From Oscillospiraceae bacterium (GTDB lineage: Bacteria; Bacillota; Clostridia; Oscillospirales; Ruminococcaceae): a DNA stretch of 64,000 nt. Where the stretch lies: positions 153,053-217,052 of the forward strand of contig CABIYQ010000004.1 in assembly GCA_902362965.1 (NCBI GenBank), read 5' to 3'. The notes beneath the pieces were generated by a model. The model saw nothing but the letters and a program-made list of their open reading frames with translations. It did no database searches and had not been told where the DNA came from. Position 1 is the first letter of the stretch, and each line of letters opens with the position of its first letter. Below, piece by piece: positions 1-8,788 of this stretch. The position numbers and the translations under genes are program-made.

Positions 1-593
1 CCGGTAGACGTATAACTTACCTTGCCTTCTAAAGCTTGAATGTGCACATTTCCGTTTGTAGAGCGTACCGTTATTTTATCTGACGCTACATTTCCACAGT
101 CAATTTTTCCGTTTGTTGTTATAAGACGAATGTCAGAGGTATTGACTTCGTTAATAATAACCTTACCGGAGGTACTCTCAGCATACAAAGATTCTAACTG
201 AATAAAAATATCTGAAAAGTTGATTTCTCCGTTTGTAGTAGATACATTCAGACTTGCATTGTATTCTGACGGCAGATAAACCTTGACATACCGTTCAAAA
301 TCACCGCTAAAAAAGGGTTTGCTGCCCTCGCTGATATGAATGCTGTTTTTTTTCTCGCTTACTTCTGCGTAATAGCTTTTCTTGTCAGCGGTCATATATT
401 CTTCTATCCGCAATTCGTTATTGCTGCCCTCATAAAATGAGATGTCTTCTTCGTCATACGCTATTGTAATTTCAGTTACACTATTTAAATCAAAGATCAT
501 TTGATTAACCATTTTACAGCTTGAATTACTTGAGCAGCCTGTAAATAATGAAACTATTGATAACATACCGATACAAAATAATTTTTCCTTCAT
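1..593 (-). CDS. DUF4097-type lipoprotein (3' end outside window)
   Basis: This partial gene starts at 593 with GGAGG well placed upstream and runs off the left edge after about 197 codons. A lipoprotein signal peptide ends in the lipobox FTGC (Cys20), so the mature protein should be membrane-anchored on the outside. The rest contains repeated strands of the type TTNGxI / STNGNV, the hallmark of the DUF4097 beta-helix family of putative adhesins. Function in the cell is not known for this family. It lies downstream of the TetR gene on the same strand and has its own copy of the TetR-like operator just before its start, so it is probably the regulator's target. The C-terminus cannot be described. 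Confidence 0.75.
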   Translation of the reverse strand, partial: MKEKLFCIGMLSIVSLFTGCSSNSSCKMVNQMIFDLNSVTEITIAYDEEDISFYEGSNNELRIEEYMTADKKSYYAEVSEKKNSIHISEGSKPFFSGDFERYVKVYLPSEYNASLNVSTTNGEINFSDIFIQLESLYAESTSGKVIINEVNTSDIRLITTNGKIDCGNVASDKITVRSTNGNVHIQALEGKVSYTST

Positions 594-617
594 AATAATT
601 CCTCCAATTTTATTAAA

Positions 618-634
618 ATGAATCATTCATTCAT
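618..634. promoter_or_regulatory. Candidate TetR operator upstream of the lipoprotein
   Basis: The 17-base sequence ATGAATCATTCATTCAT has palindromic outer arms (ATGAAT/ATTCAT) around a 5-base centre. It matches the site at 1362-1378 at 15 of 17 positions. It lies just upstream of the lipoprotein start, where a repressor would block transcription. Confidence 0.6.
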
Positions 635-675
635 AAATATCTTTTAAAATAAGCAGGACTTATTGCCTGCAAATT

Positions 676-1341
676 TTATATTTTATAAGCAGAAATAATA
701 TTATCCAAGCAAACTTCTTTTGCTAATTCAGTTGGGATATTCAATGTTTCAAAAGAAGTATAGCGCATATCCATTGTCCACCAGCTAAGCGTTTCGATAA
801 TTAAAATAGTTGTCAGTTCCGGATGTTTTAACTGACGAATAATTCCTTTTTCCATAAACTTGACAACATATTCAGTCATTGCGGAAATGAATTTTTTTCT
901 ATACAAAAGATAGTGTTCCGCAAGCTCAGTACAGTCCATCTTATTTTTTTCAATGAAAAGACAACCGACTGCATAACGTTCTAAAAGGTCAAAAGCGTCG
1001 GATATAAAATTTTCAAACGTATAATCGGCGTCCACATTTTTTAAATTGTATGAAAACACTTCGGCAGCTTTTATGAATTCGTTTTTGATTTCATCGTTTA
1101 ATTTAATAAAAAGCTTATCCGTGATCGGTCCGTTAAAGTCCCTTTCAAGGAAGCTTGGTTCAATAGTACACTTTAATATAAAGTGCATGATTTCCTGCTT
1201 TCCGGCAAAGTCATGGTATATAGTTCCAACAGATACTCCTACAGCTTTTGCAATATGGCTGATTTGAGTTTTTGAATACCCTTGCTGCAAGAATAATTTT
1301 ACCGCCGCATTATAAATTTCTTTGATTCTTTCATTCTGCAT
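676..1341 (-). CDS. TetR/AcrR family transcriptional regulator
   Basis: The protein is about 221 residues. An N-terminal helix-turn-helix at roughly residues 20-50 (ISHIAKAVGVSVGTIYHDF) is typical of TetR repressors, and the C-terminal two thirds is the usual variable ligand-binding part. The ATG at 1341 is preferred because GAGGTG lies six bases upstream; a longer reading to 1374 would run through the operator. Palindromes at 1362-1378 and 618-634 match each other closely, which suggests autoregulation and control of the downstream lipoprotein. The ligand cannot be predicted. Confidence 0.85.
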   Translation of the reverse strand: MQNERIKEIYNAAVKLFLQQGYSKTQISHIAKAVGVSVGTIYHDFAGKQEIMHFILKCTIEPSFLERDFNGPITDKLFIKLNDEIKNEFIKAAEVFSYNLKNVDADYTFENFISDAFDLLERYAVGCLFIEKNKMDCTELAEHYLLYRKKFISAMTEYVVKFMEKGIIRQLKHPELTTILIIETLSWWTMDMRYTSFETLNIPTELAKEVCLDNIISAYKI

Positions 1342-1361
1342 TATCTCACCTCTTTTTATAA

Positions 1362-1378
1362 ATGAATTGTTCATTCAT
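1362..1378. promoter_or_regulatory. Candidate TetR operator upstream of tetR
   Basis: ATGAATTGTTCATTCAT is a near copy of the site at 618-634, differing only at central positions 7 and 8. It sits about 20 bases upstream of the chosen TetR start, fitting autorepression. Confidence 0.6.
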
Positions 1379-1465
1379 ATCATAACATATTTAATCCGGT
1401 ATGTCAAGGCTTTAAAAAAAATTTATAAACTGTTATGTTTATACTGCCGTCAGCCGTGATTAAAT

Positions 1466-1497
1466 TAAAAAAGCCGACAGCAAAAACTGTCGACTTT
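1466..1497 (-). terminator. Terminator of the GNAT gene
   Basis: On the minus strand GTCGACAG and CTGTCGGC form a hairpin followed by a T-run, a few bases after the GNAT stop codon. Confidence 0.7.
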
Positions 1498-1500
1498 ACT

Positions 1501-2163
1501 TTATTTGTTATTTTTGAAAACTGAGTGAGAGTGTATGAAAAATTCTTCCTGACTTGGCTGCCATGCCTTGATTTTAGGCGGAAACTCTGCGTCAAAGAGT
1601 TTAAATTTTTCCTCATCGTTAAGCGATTCTATAACGGAACTTTCATGGTAATACCATTTTTGACCGTCGAGCACGCCCTCACGAAGTTCCTTTACAAGAA
1701 GCGCTGTAGGGAATATATTACCCTCAATACAAACATTGTATCTTATGCAGCTTTTGAATCCACGAGACACATAATTATCTGGATTACCGAAAATCACAAC
1801 CGTATCATAACCCATTTCAAGTGCCTTTGCAAAAGAGTGTTCAATGAGGATTTTGCCGTAACCCATACGCTGATATTCAGGCAAAACGCAGATTGGACCG
1901 AAAGAAAGGATGTCCTTTTCCATTCCAGATTCATTAATGAGCTTTGATTTAGTGTACATTATGCTTGCAATTATTTTTCCGTCAACTTCAATAACAAAAT
2001 CAAGTTCGTGAATAAAATCAGCATGGTCTCTCATAATGTGTGCAAAATAATGCTCGTTTGCTCCGGGAACGCTTAAATTCCAAAATGCTTCACGGTTTAT
2101 ATTTTCTACAGTTCTATAGTCGGCTGTTGTCTCCAGACGAATAATATAGTCATTTTTATTCAT
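1501..2163 (-). CDS. GNAT family N-acetyltransferase
   Basis: This 220-residue protein transfers an acetyl group from acetyl-CoA to an unknown amine. The acetyl-CoA loop is visible as VLPEYQRMGYGKILIEH near residues 100-115, followed by the beta-bulge segment GYDTVVIFGNPDNYVSRGF. The size and YhbS-like layout suggest a small-molecule or antibiotic acetyltransferase, but the substrate cannot be read from sequence. A consensus GGAGG precedes the ATG. Upstream lie a perfect 12-bp hairpin and a short candidate leader peptide, so translation or transcription may be controlled by attenuation. It sits beside the recombinase of the mobile element and could be its cargo. Confidence 0.85.
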   Translation of the reverse strand: MNKNDYIIRLETTADYRTVENINREAFWNLSVPGANEHYFAHIMRDHADFIHELDFVIEVDGKIIASIMYTKSKLINESGMEKDILSFGPICVLPEYQRMGYGKILIEHSFAKALEMGYDTVVIFGNPDNYVSRGFKSCIRYNVCIEGNIFPTALLVKELREGVLDGQKWYYHESSVIESLNDEEKFKLFDAEFPPKIKAWQPSQEEFFIHSHSVFKNNK

Positions 2164-2194
2164 TGTTTTTCCTCCTGAAAGTTGTTAATGCAAC

Positions 2195-2233
2195 ACGGGA
2201 GGTTTGTGTGAGATATATTCGCAAACCTCCCGT
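2195..2233 (-). promoter_or_regulatory. 12-bp perfect hairpin between leader ORF and GNAT gene
   Basis: ACGGGAGGTTTG (2195-2206) and CAAACCTCCCGT (2222-2233) pair perfectly around a 15-base loop. The stop codon of the small upstream ORF directly abuts the stem. There is no long T-run, so this is more likely an attenuator or an RNA-stability element than a simple terminator. Confidence 0.55.
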
Positions 2234-2269
2234 TTACGCTGCTATCTCAGGTCTGTTATTTTTATTCAA
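2234..2269 (-). CDS. Candidate 11-residue leader peptide upstream of GNAT
   Basis: A TTG start eight bases after AAGGAG opens an 11-codon frame reading MNKNNRPEIAA and ending in TAA directly at the base of the hairpin at 2195-2233. Its first four residues match those of the downstream GNAT protein (MNKN), so it could be a vestige of a duplicated gene start or a regulatory leader peptide. A short ORF plus stem-loop is the arrangement known for ribosome-mediated attenuation of resistance genes. Expression is unproven. Confidence 0.35.
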   Translation of the reverse strand: MNKNNRPEIAA

Positions 2270-2302
2270 ACAATTATCTCCTTAAAATAAACTTTATAAA
2301 AT

Positions 2303-3783
2303 TTAAGGCAAAATTACATTCTGTAACTTTGCCTTTGGTGCACCGAGTACGGATAAATCCGAACCCTCAACTTCCGCCAGCGTGATAGTCTTGGAACCGT
2401 CCTTATAGTTGAAAGTAAGGATTATCTTGTCCTCATAAAGATACACCGCATTGACGAAGCTGTCAATCAGTCTTTGCCGCTGTTCCAGCTTTGTCACATC
2501 AAATTTCCGGAAACGGTAAATGAAGAAAGCTATCTGTTCTCTTGTAAGCATGGGCTTGTGCATTTCTTCCTGCAAAATGCTGATTTCAAGCTGGCTCTTG
2601 GTTTCCTCCAACTCGTCCAGCCTTTGTTTGGTGGACGGTGTGAAAATCCCGGCTTGGATAGCGTTGAGCATATTGTTAATGCCTTTTTCCGTTTCTGCAA
2701 GCTGTTTTTTCAAAAGAGGCAGGTCGGTGCTTTCTCTTTTCTGCAATTCCATAAGCGTATCAATCAGCCGTTCCATGACTTCATCATTCATAATCGCTTT
2801 CATAGTGTAGCTGACAACTAAATCCTCAATCCAGTCTTTCTTGTCGCAGAGTTTCTTTTTCTTGGTATTCACACAACGATAATAGCGGTGTACTTTCATC
2901 GTGTGGCTTGTGCCGCTTTCCCCTACCATAAAAGAGCCGCACTTCCCGCAATACAGCTTCGTTGTCAACAAATAATCGTCCTCTGCTTTATGACGGGCGG
3001 GAGCTTTTTTATTTTTCGCCAGCCGTTCCTGTACTCGTTCAAATAATTCTTTCGGGACAATCGCCGGAATACCGTCCTCCTTGACTACATCACGATAACT
3101 GTATTCGCCCATATAGCGGCGGTTCTTTAACAGGTGGTTCATAATGTTTAGCGTGATTTTCCCGCCACGAATGGAGCGCATCCCCCGGCTGTTCAGCAGA
3201 TTGACAAGCTCCTGCATGGTCGCTCCCTCGCTGTATCTCGTAAACATTTCCAGCACCACCGGGGCAGTCTTGGGGTCGATTTGATAATACTGCTGTTCGT
3301 CAATATAATAGAATAGTCCATTGGGACTGTGCCGCCGTTGTATTTGCATTTCAACGCATTGTCGGTCAATCCCCGAATAACTTTTTCGGAGAGTTCGGCA
3401 GAGTAATATTCTGCATATCCCTCAAGCATGGCTTCCAGTATAATCCCCTCGCTTCCCTCGGAGATATTTTCTCTTGCGGAAATAACTTTGACACCGTTCT
3501 TCTTCAAAATATTTTTATATCGTGCGCTATCATAACGGTTCCGGGCGAATCGGTCTAACTTCCAAACCAGCACGACATCAAATAAGCCCTTTGCACTGTC
3601 CTTAATCATGTGCTGAAATTCGGGGCGGTTATCTGTTTTCGCTGATAAAGCCCGGTCAATATAGGTGCCCAAAATCATAATGTCGTTGCGCTCGGCATAC
3701 TCTTTACATTCTCTCAACTGTCCCTCAATACTTTCTTCCCTCTGATTGTCGGAAGAATAGCGGGCGTAGATAACACCTTTCAT
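2303..3783 (-). pseudogene. Large serine recombinase, frameshifted by a 5-bp tandem duplication
   Basis: The gene starts at 3783 behind GGAGGTGG. Codons 1 to about 157 encode the resolvase catalytic domain (ARYSSDNQ with the nucleophilic serine, then DRFARN). The second half, in another frame, has the Recombinase domain, a zinc ribbon (CGKCG and a later Cys pair) and a C-terminal coiled coil. The break is a duplicated AATAG at 3307-3311 and 3312-3316 (CTATT on the coding strand). Removing one copy restores GGTVPMDYYIDEQQYYQIDP, a normal domain junction. Family members integrate and excise mobilizable elements; this one is probably inactive unless slippage reverses the duplication. Confidence 0.85.
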
Positions 3784-3817
3784 CTGTCCACCTCCATAAT
3801 TTGAAGAAGCGTCTGCT

Positions 3818-4132
3818 TTAACTTTTCATCATTGGAGATTGCGGGTCAAAGCACATTTCAATAAATTGTTTCATCTCGTCACTCCTCGCCGCAATCTTGG
3901 GACGGTATTCATATAGCTTTCCCTGTGGGTTATCGGTTCGTGCAAAGAGATAATCCATTGACACATCAAAATAATCTGCATACTTCACAAGCGTTTCCAA
4001 AGAGGGCGCCGACTGCCCTTGCCCATAGCGGTTGATACTGGACTGTTTTACTCCTAATAATCCCGCCATTTTTACCTGTGACAGCTTCACACTCTCCCGC
4101 AATATCCGCAGGCGTTCTCCTAACTCTTTCAT
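3818..4132 (-). CDS. XRE-family helix-turn-helix regulator of the mobile element
   Basis: This 104-residue protein has an N-terminal Cro/C1 helix-turn-helix (KLSQVKMAGLLGVKQSSINRY, about residues 18-40) and a short tail. The start at 4132 is chosen because AGGAGGT lies eight bases upstream; an in-frame ATG further upstream has no ribosome binding site. It is followed by the recombinase gene on the same strand, as in many Firmicute mobilizable elements where such a regulator controls excision. It is the only backbone regulator in the element without a visible lesion. Confidence 0.8.
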   Translation of the reverse strand: MKELGERLRILRESVKLSQVKMAGLLGVKQSSINRYGQGQSAPSLETLVKYADYFDVSMDYLFARTDNPQGKLYEYRPKIAARSDEMKQFIEMCFDPQSPMMKS

Positions 4133-4382
4133 AGGTTGTGACCTCCTTGTTTTCTTTACATTCATTATATCATTTATGCGTTTATATTTCAACCCGTATT
4201 AAGCATAATTTTTATATAATATAATCATGGATAGGATAGAGAAAACTGGCGGGCAGAAACAAAATAAGCGGTCAATCCGGCTGTAATTTTAACAGCAGAT
4301 TGCAACCGCTTATTTTACGTTTTGGAAGAAGTGTGGCTGAACACTCCGACAAAACAGGGTTTCCAAAGGGTTACCCCTTTGG

Positions 4383-4420
4383 CACACGACTTTGCTTGCA
4401 AAGTGTAGTGTGTTATACGC
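4383..4420 (+). other. oriT: Putative oriT of MobV (pMV158) type
   Basis: The order CACAC, ACTTTGC-TT-GCAAAGT inverted repeat, then TAGTGTG/TTATAC reproduces the layout of the pMV158 origin of transfer, whose nick lies in TAGTGTG/TTA. The predicted nick is between 4412 and 4413. The family match agrees with the MobV-type relaxase at 9892-10850. The origin looks intact although the relaxase is broken. Confidence 0.7.
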
Positions 4421-4431
4421 TCTGTCGGCGT

Positions 4432-4482
4432 TGCCGTAAAAATGTCGTTGCCACTGGGGAGGGCAAGGGCATTTTTACGGCA
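4432..4482. repeat. Long hairpin beside oriT
   Basis: TGCCGTAAAAATG (4432-4444) and CATTTTTACGGCA (4470-4482) are perfect 13-bp inverted arms. An inner TTGCC/GGCAA stem extends the structure. It could be a terminator, a single-strand origin or part of the transfer region. Confidence 0.6.
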
Positions 4483-4633
4483 GGAAAACAGGGCTGTGAT
4501 TGCGTGGCGTGGAGCCGCAAGCGCAGGACTGGTTTCATCAGCAGACAGGGCGTATATGAAGTCCTCGTTTACCCTTTCCCTGTAATTTATAATCGTATTT
4601 TTTCATAAGCCAAAATAAGTAGAACGTCCAATT

Positions 4634-7600
4634 TTATGTGATTTCAATTTGAGGTCTTTTATGTAGAGTATCTTCATACCAAGAGCTTAATATATTTGAA
4701 TGAAGTTTCTGCATTTTATTTATTTCTCTTGAAGCCCTGTAAATATCCGTATCAAGATACGTCTGTGGTAATATTGCAACATTCGTTTGTTGTTTTGGTG
4801 CTAACGGATTTTCGCTATTACCTTTAAGAAGTTTGACATATTCGCCAAATATTGTAGGGCAGTTCTTTTCCAATAAGGCCGGAATGGACGGATATACAAT
4901 TTTGTTAATTATATTGGATGCCCAATACCCAGTTATTGATAAGTCAAACGGGTTCACATATATGTGATTACGAAAATCAATGTCGATTATGCTCCCATGA
5001 ATCGTACCAACTCCACCAATTCTTTTTACCATATCTGCAATACGCTTTTGAAATGAAGTAAACTCGTCAAGTGGCTTTTTTATTGTAGAAATCATGGAGT
5101 CCATATTATCATAATAATACTGAACATCTTGAATTTCCAATTTTTTCATAGCACCACCATTAAGGATAGTAAGACTGCCACTTCTTGATTTGTGGATAAA
5201 ACAATAATACCCATTCTTTTTTAACATATAGAGTACATTTACTTCTCGCTGGAAGGTCATTGATATATTTTTCCCTCGATAGAAGTTTTTGTACTGCTCA
5301 CTCGTGATCTCAAATATGCCATCCTCATAATCAGAAAAACAATCATAATCATTATCAATCAAAAAAGTTTTCAAATGAGGGTTCTCGCTATGGTATCCCA
5401 CTTGATTGTCCGAATAAACTATATACTCACCGTCATCATGGAAAAAATTCCTGTGTGTATGTCCACTTACATAAACATAATTTTTATCAGGGCCTGCTTC
5501 TCTACACCAATCTTTTTTAGGTGTATGCGTTAAAATAATCGTGTTCTTATTGGAAAGAATAGGACGTAAACGATTATACAAATCTTCAAAAATTTTAGAT
5601 TCTTTTATTTCAGTATCCCTATCCATAGTCATTCGATAAATGCCATTATTGGCATTAAACTCCATATTATATCCCGAAAATCCCAATCCGCCGAAAATCA
5701 CATATCTCGCACTTCGCAAGCAGTCAGAAATTTGTGCTTCATTCATTTGACACAAATCGTGATATTTAATCAGGTGTGTTCCTGTTTTTGGCTCAGCAAG
5801 CAAATCGCAATCTTCTTTGTAAAGAAGATCGTTATGAAGTAAATACATACCGTATTCTTCTAAAATAGTTCGATACTTTGAAACAATCTGTTCTATTTGA
5901 AAGCCCGAAAAACTCCATAACTCATGATTTCCAAGTGTAAACACAACCTGTGTGTTCCGACGTAATGTTTTAGAAAGAATCTTTACAAACAGCTGAAATA
6001 TTCCAATATCTGATGCTACATCACCGTCAATCAATAATAAGCTTTCTGCTTCATTAGCAATAGTATCAACTATTTTTTGAATCACATATATAACATCTTC
6101 TTTTGAACGGCAGCCTGCATTTTTTATTCTGTGCATAAGATGAAGATCTGAAATATAGTGAACTCTTTGGCATTTGTTATCAAAAGCCAAATCGAAATTT
6201 GATAAGTCTCGTCCTGCTACTTCTGATACCAAGTCTCTTGAAGATTGAAGAACTAAAGCAGTTTCAGATTCGTTTTTTTCAATACACTCAAAGGATTCTA
6301 TGACGTTCAAGTTGATCGCATAAGTATCATATTGTAGACCAAACTTTTCACATAAGCTACTTTTCATTTTTACGCCTGTAAAGTCAATAAAATCCCACTG
6401 AGCTAAATTGTCAAGCCCATCACAAAAAAGTAAATTAGCTTCAGACAAATCACCCTTTAAAAAAGCAACAAAATCGAAAAAATAATCAAAGGAATGTTTG
6501 TATTCTTTTATCACACTACCAGATGTATTACACCATTGTTGCGTAACATAGAATTTTCTGTTTTGATAGTATTTTTTTATCGAATAAGTAACCTCTGTAT
6601 TTGTATGAACTGGTAATTTTGTCGTTTCATCAATAATGTAATTAGAAAAATCCGCATCACATTCAAGTGCACCCGATAAATCACAATATGTCAAATCTCC
6701 GTTACGATACCTAGCAAACTCATCAAACGTTTCAAAATATCTATAAATTGTTGATTTATTATCCTCTAGATAGCCTTGAGTTTCTTCGCAATAGTAATGT
6801 GTTTCCTTATCAAAAAATGATTTTGAATAAAATTTAATTTCTCCATTTTTCAAGCGGCAGATGTACTCTTTCAATTTCTTCTTATGCTTATATATCGTTC
6901 CCTTTACTCCCAGCGAGTAGTCATATGACTGCATAACATCATCAGGGTTATATATTGAACACAATGCGTTGATTATTTTGCATTTAGGATAAGCGCCGGA
7001 GGACATATAATCCATAATAATAGAGAATCGTTGTTTATCCTTGACATCTGCGAAAATATACTGAAAAAAGAAAAAGCTGACATCAACAATGGACGCAATC
7101 TTAGATTTCTGATAATTTCCCACGACTTTTACCAATTCATCATAGCTACTACAATTATTAAATTTTTTGCTCCACTGTTGACAATATTTATGAATTTGCT
7201 TTCCTTTCTCATACTTCTCTTTTTCTTCGTTTGATAATGACAACGAATACTCATCTATTGTATCTTCGATAAACGCTTTTCTTGCCATTAAGTTTTTTGC
7301 GTCAATTTTTTTTGAAATAGATATTCTCGAAAAAGGGCAAAATGTATAGCAAGCATTATCATAAATATCCCCATTTAAAAATTCAAAATAAGAATCAAAA
7401 TTATCAAACGATAGAAAAACGCCTCTTTTTTGTTCCACGCCATCTGTGTCCAAATAAATTAACGTTTCTTCAACGAAGAAAGAATTAGAAATAATGTCAA
7501 ATCCTCTTTTCCCTGTTATACGAAAACCCGCTTTTCGTTCAAAAGTCACAATCTGAATATCGTTCTTATATTCTTCTGGGACATCAAAAATCCGAATTTC

Positions 7601-7648
7601 TTTTTTCTTCAATCGTCTAATTATTTCTTTAACTTCTGACTTTACCAT
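4634..7648 (-). CDS. Large metallophosphoesterase cargo protein with N-terminal repeats
   Basis: The intact product is 1004 residues, starting at the ATG at 7648 with GAGGGA seven bases upstream. A calcineurin-like phosphoesterase core spans about residues 490-750 and has all metal motifs: DLH (about 498), GDVASD (541), GNHE (571), THTP (704) and GHTH (727). The N-terminal half has three degenerate repeats of a module ending in F-x-x-F-x-x-F/Y-x-x-GD (near residues 75-100, 310-340 and 385-415). The C-terminal 250 residues hold an unrecognised domain (GGVGTIHG, HIYVNPFDLSITGY). It is far more AT-rich than its neighbours and follows a regulator gene by 21 bases, so it is likely co-transcribed cargo. 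A phage-defence or nucleotide-signalling role is a guess; the substrate is unknown. Confidence 0.75.
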   Translation of the reverse strand: MVKSEVKEIIRRLKKKEIRIFDVPEEYKNDIQIVTFERKAGFRITGKRGFDIISNSFFVEETLIYLDTDGVEQKRGVFLSFDNFDSYFEFLNGDIYDNACYTFCPFSRISISKKIDAKNLMARKAFIEDTIDEYSLSLSNEEKEKYEKGKQIHKYCQQWSKKFNNCSSYDELVKVVGNYQKSKIASIVDVSFFFFQYIFADVKDKQRFSIIMDYMSSGAYPKCKIINALCSIYNPDDVMQSYDYSLGVKGTIYKHKKKLKEYICRLKNGEIKFYSKSFFDKETHYYCEETQGYLEDNKSTIYRYFETFDEFARYRNGDLTYCDLSGALECDADFSNYIIDETTKLPVHTNTEVTYSIKKYYQNRKFYVTQQWCNTSGSVIKEYKHSFDYFFDFVAFLKGDLSEANLLFCDGLDNLAQWDFIDFTGVKMKSSLCEKFGLQYDTYAINLNVIESFECIEKNESETALVLQSSRDLVSEVAGRDLSNFDLAFDNKCQRVHYISDLHLMHRIKNAGCRSKEDVIYVIQKIVDTIANEAESLLLIDGDVASDIGIFQLFVKILSKTLRRNTQVVFTLGNHELWSFSGFQIEQIVSKYRTILEEYGMYLLHNDLLYKEDCDLLAEPKTGTHLIKYHDLCQMNEAQISDCLRSARYVIFGGLGFSGYNMEFNANNGIYRMTMDRDTEIKESKIFEDLYNRLRPILSNKNTIILTHTPKKDWCREAGPDKNYVYVSGHTHRNFFHDDGEYIVYSDNQVGYHSENPHLKTFLIDNDYDCFSDYEDGIFEITSEQYKNFYRGKNISMTFQREVNVLYMLKKNGYYCFIHKSRSGSLTILNGGAMKKLEIQDVQYYYDNMDSMISTIKKPLDEFTSFQKRIADMVKRIGGVGTIHGSIIDIDFRNHIYVNPFDLSITGYWASNIINKIVYPSIPALLEKNCPTIFGEYVKLLKGNSENPLAPKQQTNVAILPQTYLDTDIYRASREINKMQKLHSNILSSWYEDTLHKRPQIEIT

Positions 7649-7669
7649 ATCATTTTCCCTCAAATATCT

Positions 7670-8470
7670 TTACTTTCCCGCTTGCTCAATTATCTTCTTC
7701 ATCAACTGCTGGAATTGTTCGTTTGTTTCCTTGTCCAGCGGCATGACCTTTTTAAGCTGTTCCGCAACCAACGCCGTCACATCATCAATGGTATGTAATT
7801 CCTGCTTCTGCTCCTGTGCGGCGGTCTGGATATTTTGAAACATAGCTGCGGTCACTGGTTCCTCCGGCGGCTCCCCGCTGTCTATATCGCCTTTTATGTC
7901 CCGTAGGATAGGCATAAACACATTCTTGATTTTCTCAATCTCCGCTTCATGCTCCCCCAGCTTGTGGGCGTTCATAAACTGTATATCTTGTCTTGCTTCC
8001 GCCCGGTATTCCGGGCGGTCTTTCATTAAATCGGACAGCGAAGATGTTGCCATTTCGATTACCTGGTTTCGTGCCATAACGCCCCTTGCCGCTGTGTCTT
8101 GAAAATAAATCTGTATCAGGCTTATCAGGCGTGGGAAATTCTTATGTTCCAACAAGCGGTTGAGAATTTCCACATCTACCATTCCCGTTACAAGCCCCCG
8201 GACTGCTCCCTCGGACAATCCCAATTCCGATATGTCATAACTCTTTTGGACGCTCACTGTTGACAAGCCCAGAATATAATCCGTTGACACTCTAAATTCT
8301 TTCGCAATGCCTATAAAAATATCACTGCTGACCGTCTTTGTTTCCCCGCTGACGATCCGGCTCAACTGGGAGGGGGAAATCCCTATTTTCTTTGCCAGTT
8401 CCTTTTACGGGATATGCCGCCCGTTGCAAAGGTCTGAAATCCGCTGTCCGGGTGTTCCGGGTAAAGCCAT
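7670..8470 (-). pseudogene. XRE-family regulator with an in-frame stop codon
   Basis: From the ATG at 8470, preceded by GAGGAGGTG, the frame reads an HTH regulator but meets TAA at 8405-8407, codon 22, in the middle of the helix-turn-helix (HIP-stop-KELAKKIGISPSQLSRI). A single C-to-T change of a CAA glutamine codon would explain it. Downstream codons remain open for about 245 residues including a Glu/Gln-rich C-terminal region. A restart at a TTG within the HTH is possible but would lack half the DNA-binding domain. The stop lies 21 bases before the metallophosphoesterase start, so the two were probably one operon. Confidence 0.75.
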
Positions 8471-8788
8471 GAATACGCACCTCCTCTGTATGCTTCCATT
8501 ATACAGGATAATTGCAGAAATGCAATTTCAAAAGTATAGACTTTGGGAAAATGCAATTCTCGCAACAATCCGGGATTTGCATTTTTTTCTGATAAACTGG
8601 ATTCACGAACGTTCGGAATAGCACCTTGAAAACAGAATGACCGTCCAAAAGAAATATGACCGACAGGAGAAGCGACGCATAAAGCGCACCAATGCCGGGA
8701 CACGCTGCAGAAATGGGGTAGCCGTAGAAATACGGCTTTTAGGATAAAGACTTTTGGAGAGAACGGCAGCAAGGAAACGGAGGAACGC
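8471..8788. other. Gene-free stretch between divergent element genes
   Basis: The interval separates the minus-strand regulator from the plus-strand mobilization genes. The only clear structure is a hairpin at 8720-8737, AGCCGTA and TACGGCT around a GAAA tetraloop followed by TTT, which resembles a terminator or attenuator ahead of the Cys-rich gene. GGAGGAACGC before 8789 is the ribosome binding site of the next gene. Confidence 0.5.

Larger units (their letters stand above)
4133..4633. other. Gene-free mobilization region holding oriT
   Basis: No convincing gene lies here. The stretch holds the divergent promoter area of the XRE gene, a pMV158-like oriT and a long 13-bp-arm hairpin. An open frame of 102 codons across it is explained by the structural DNA rather than by coding. 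Confidence 0.6.

Noticed and set aside
1501..2163. Fourth member of the tRNA-Leu GNAT array
   Set aside because: No tRNA 5'-half remnant was found near it, so it cannot be linked to the array from sequence alone.
4300..4608. 102-codon plus-strand frame over the oriT region
   Set aside because: It overlaps the inverted repeats of the transfer origin, has no ribosome binding site and encodes no recognisable protein.
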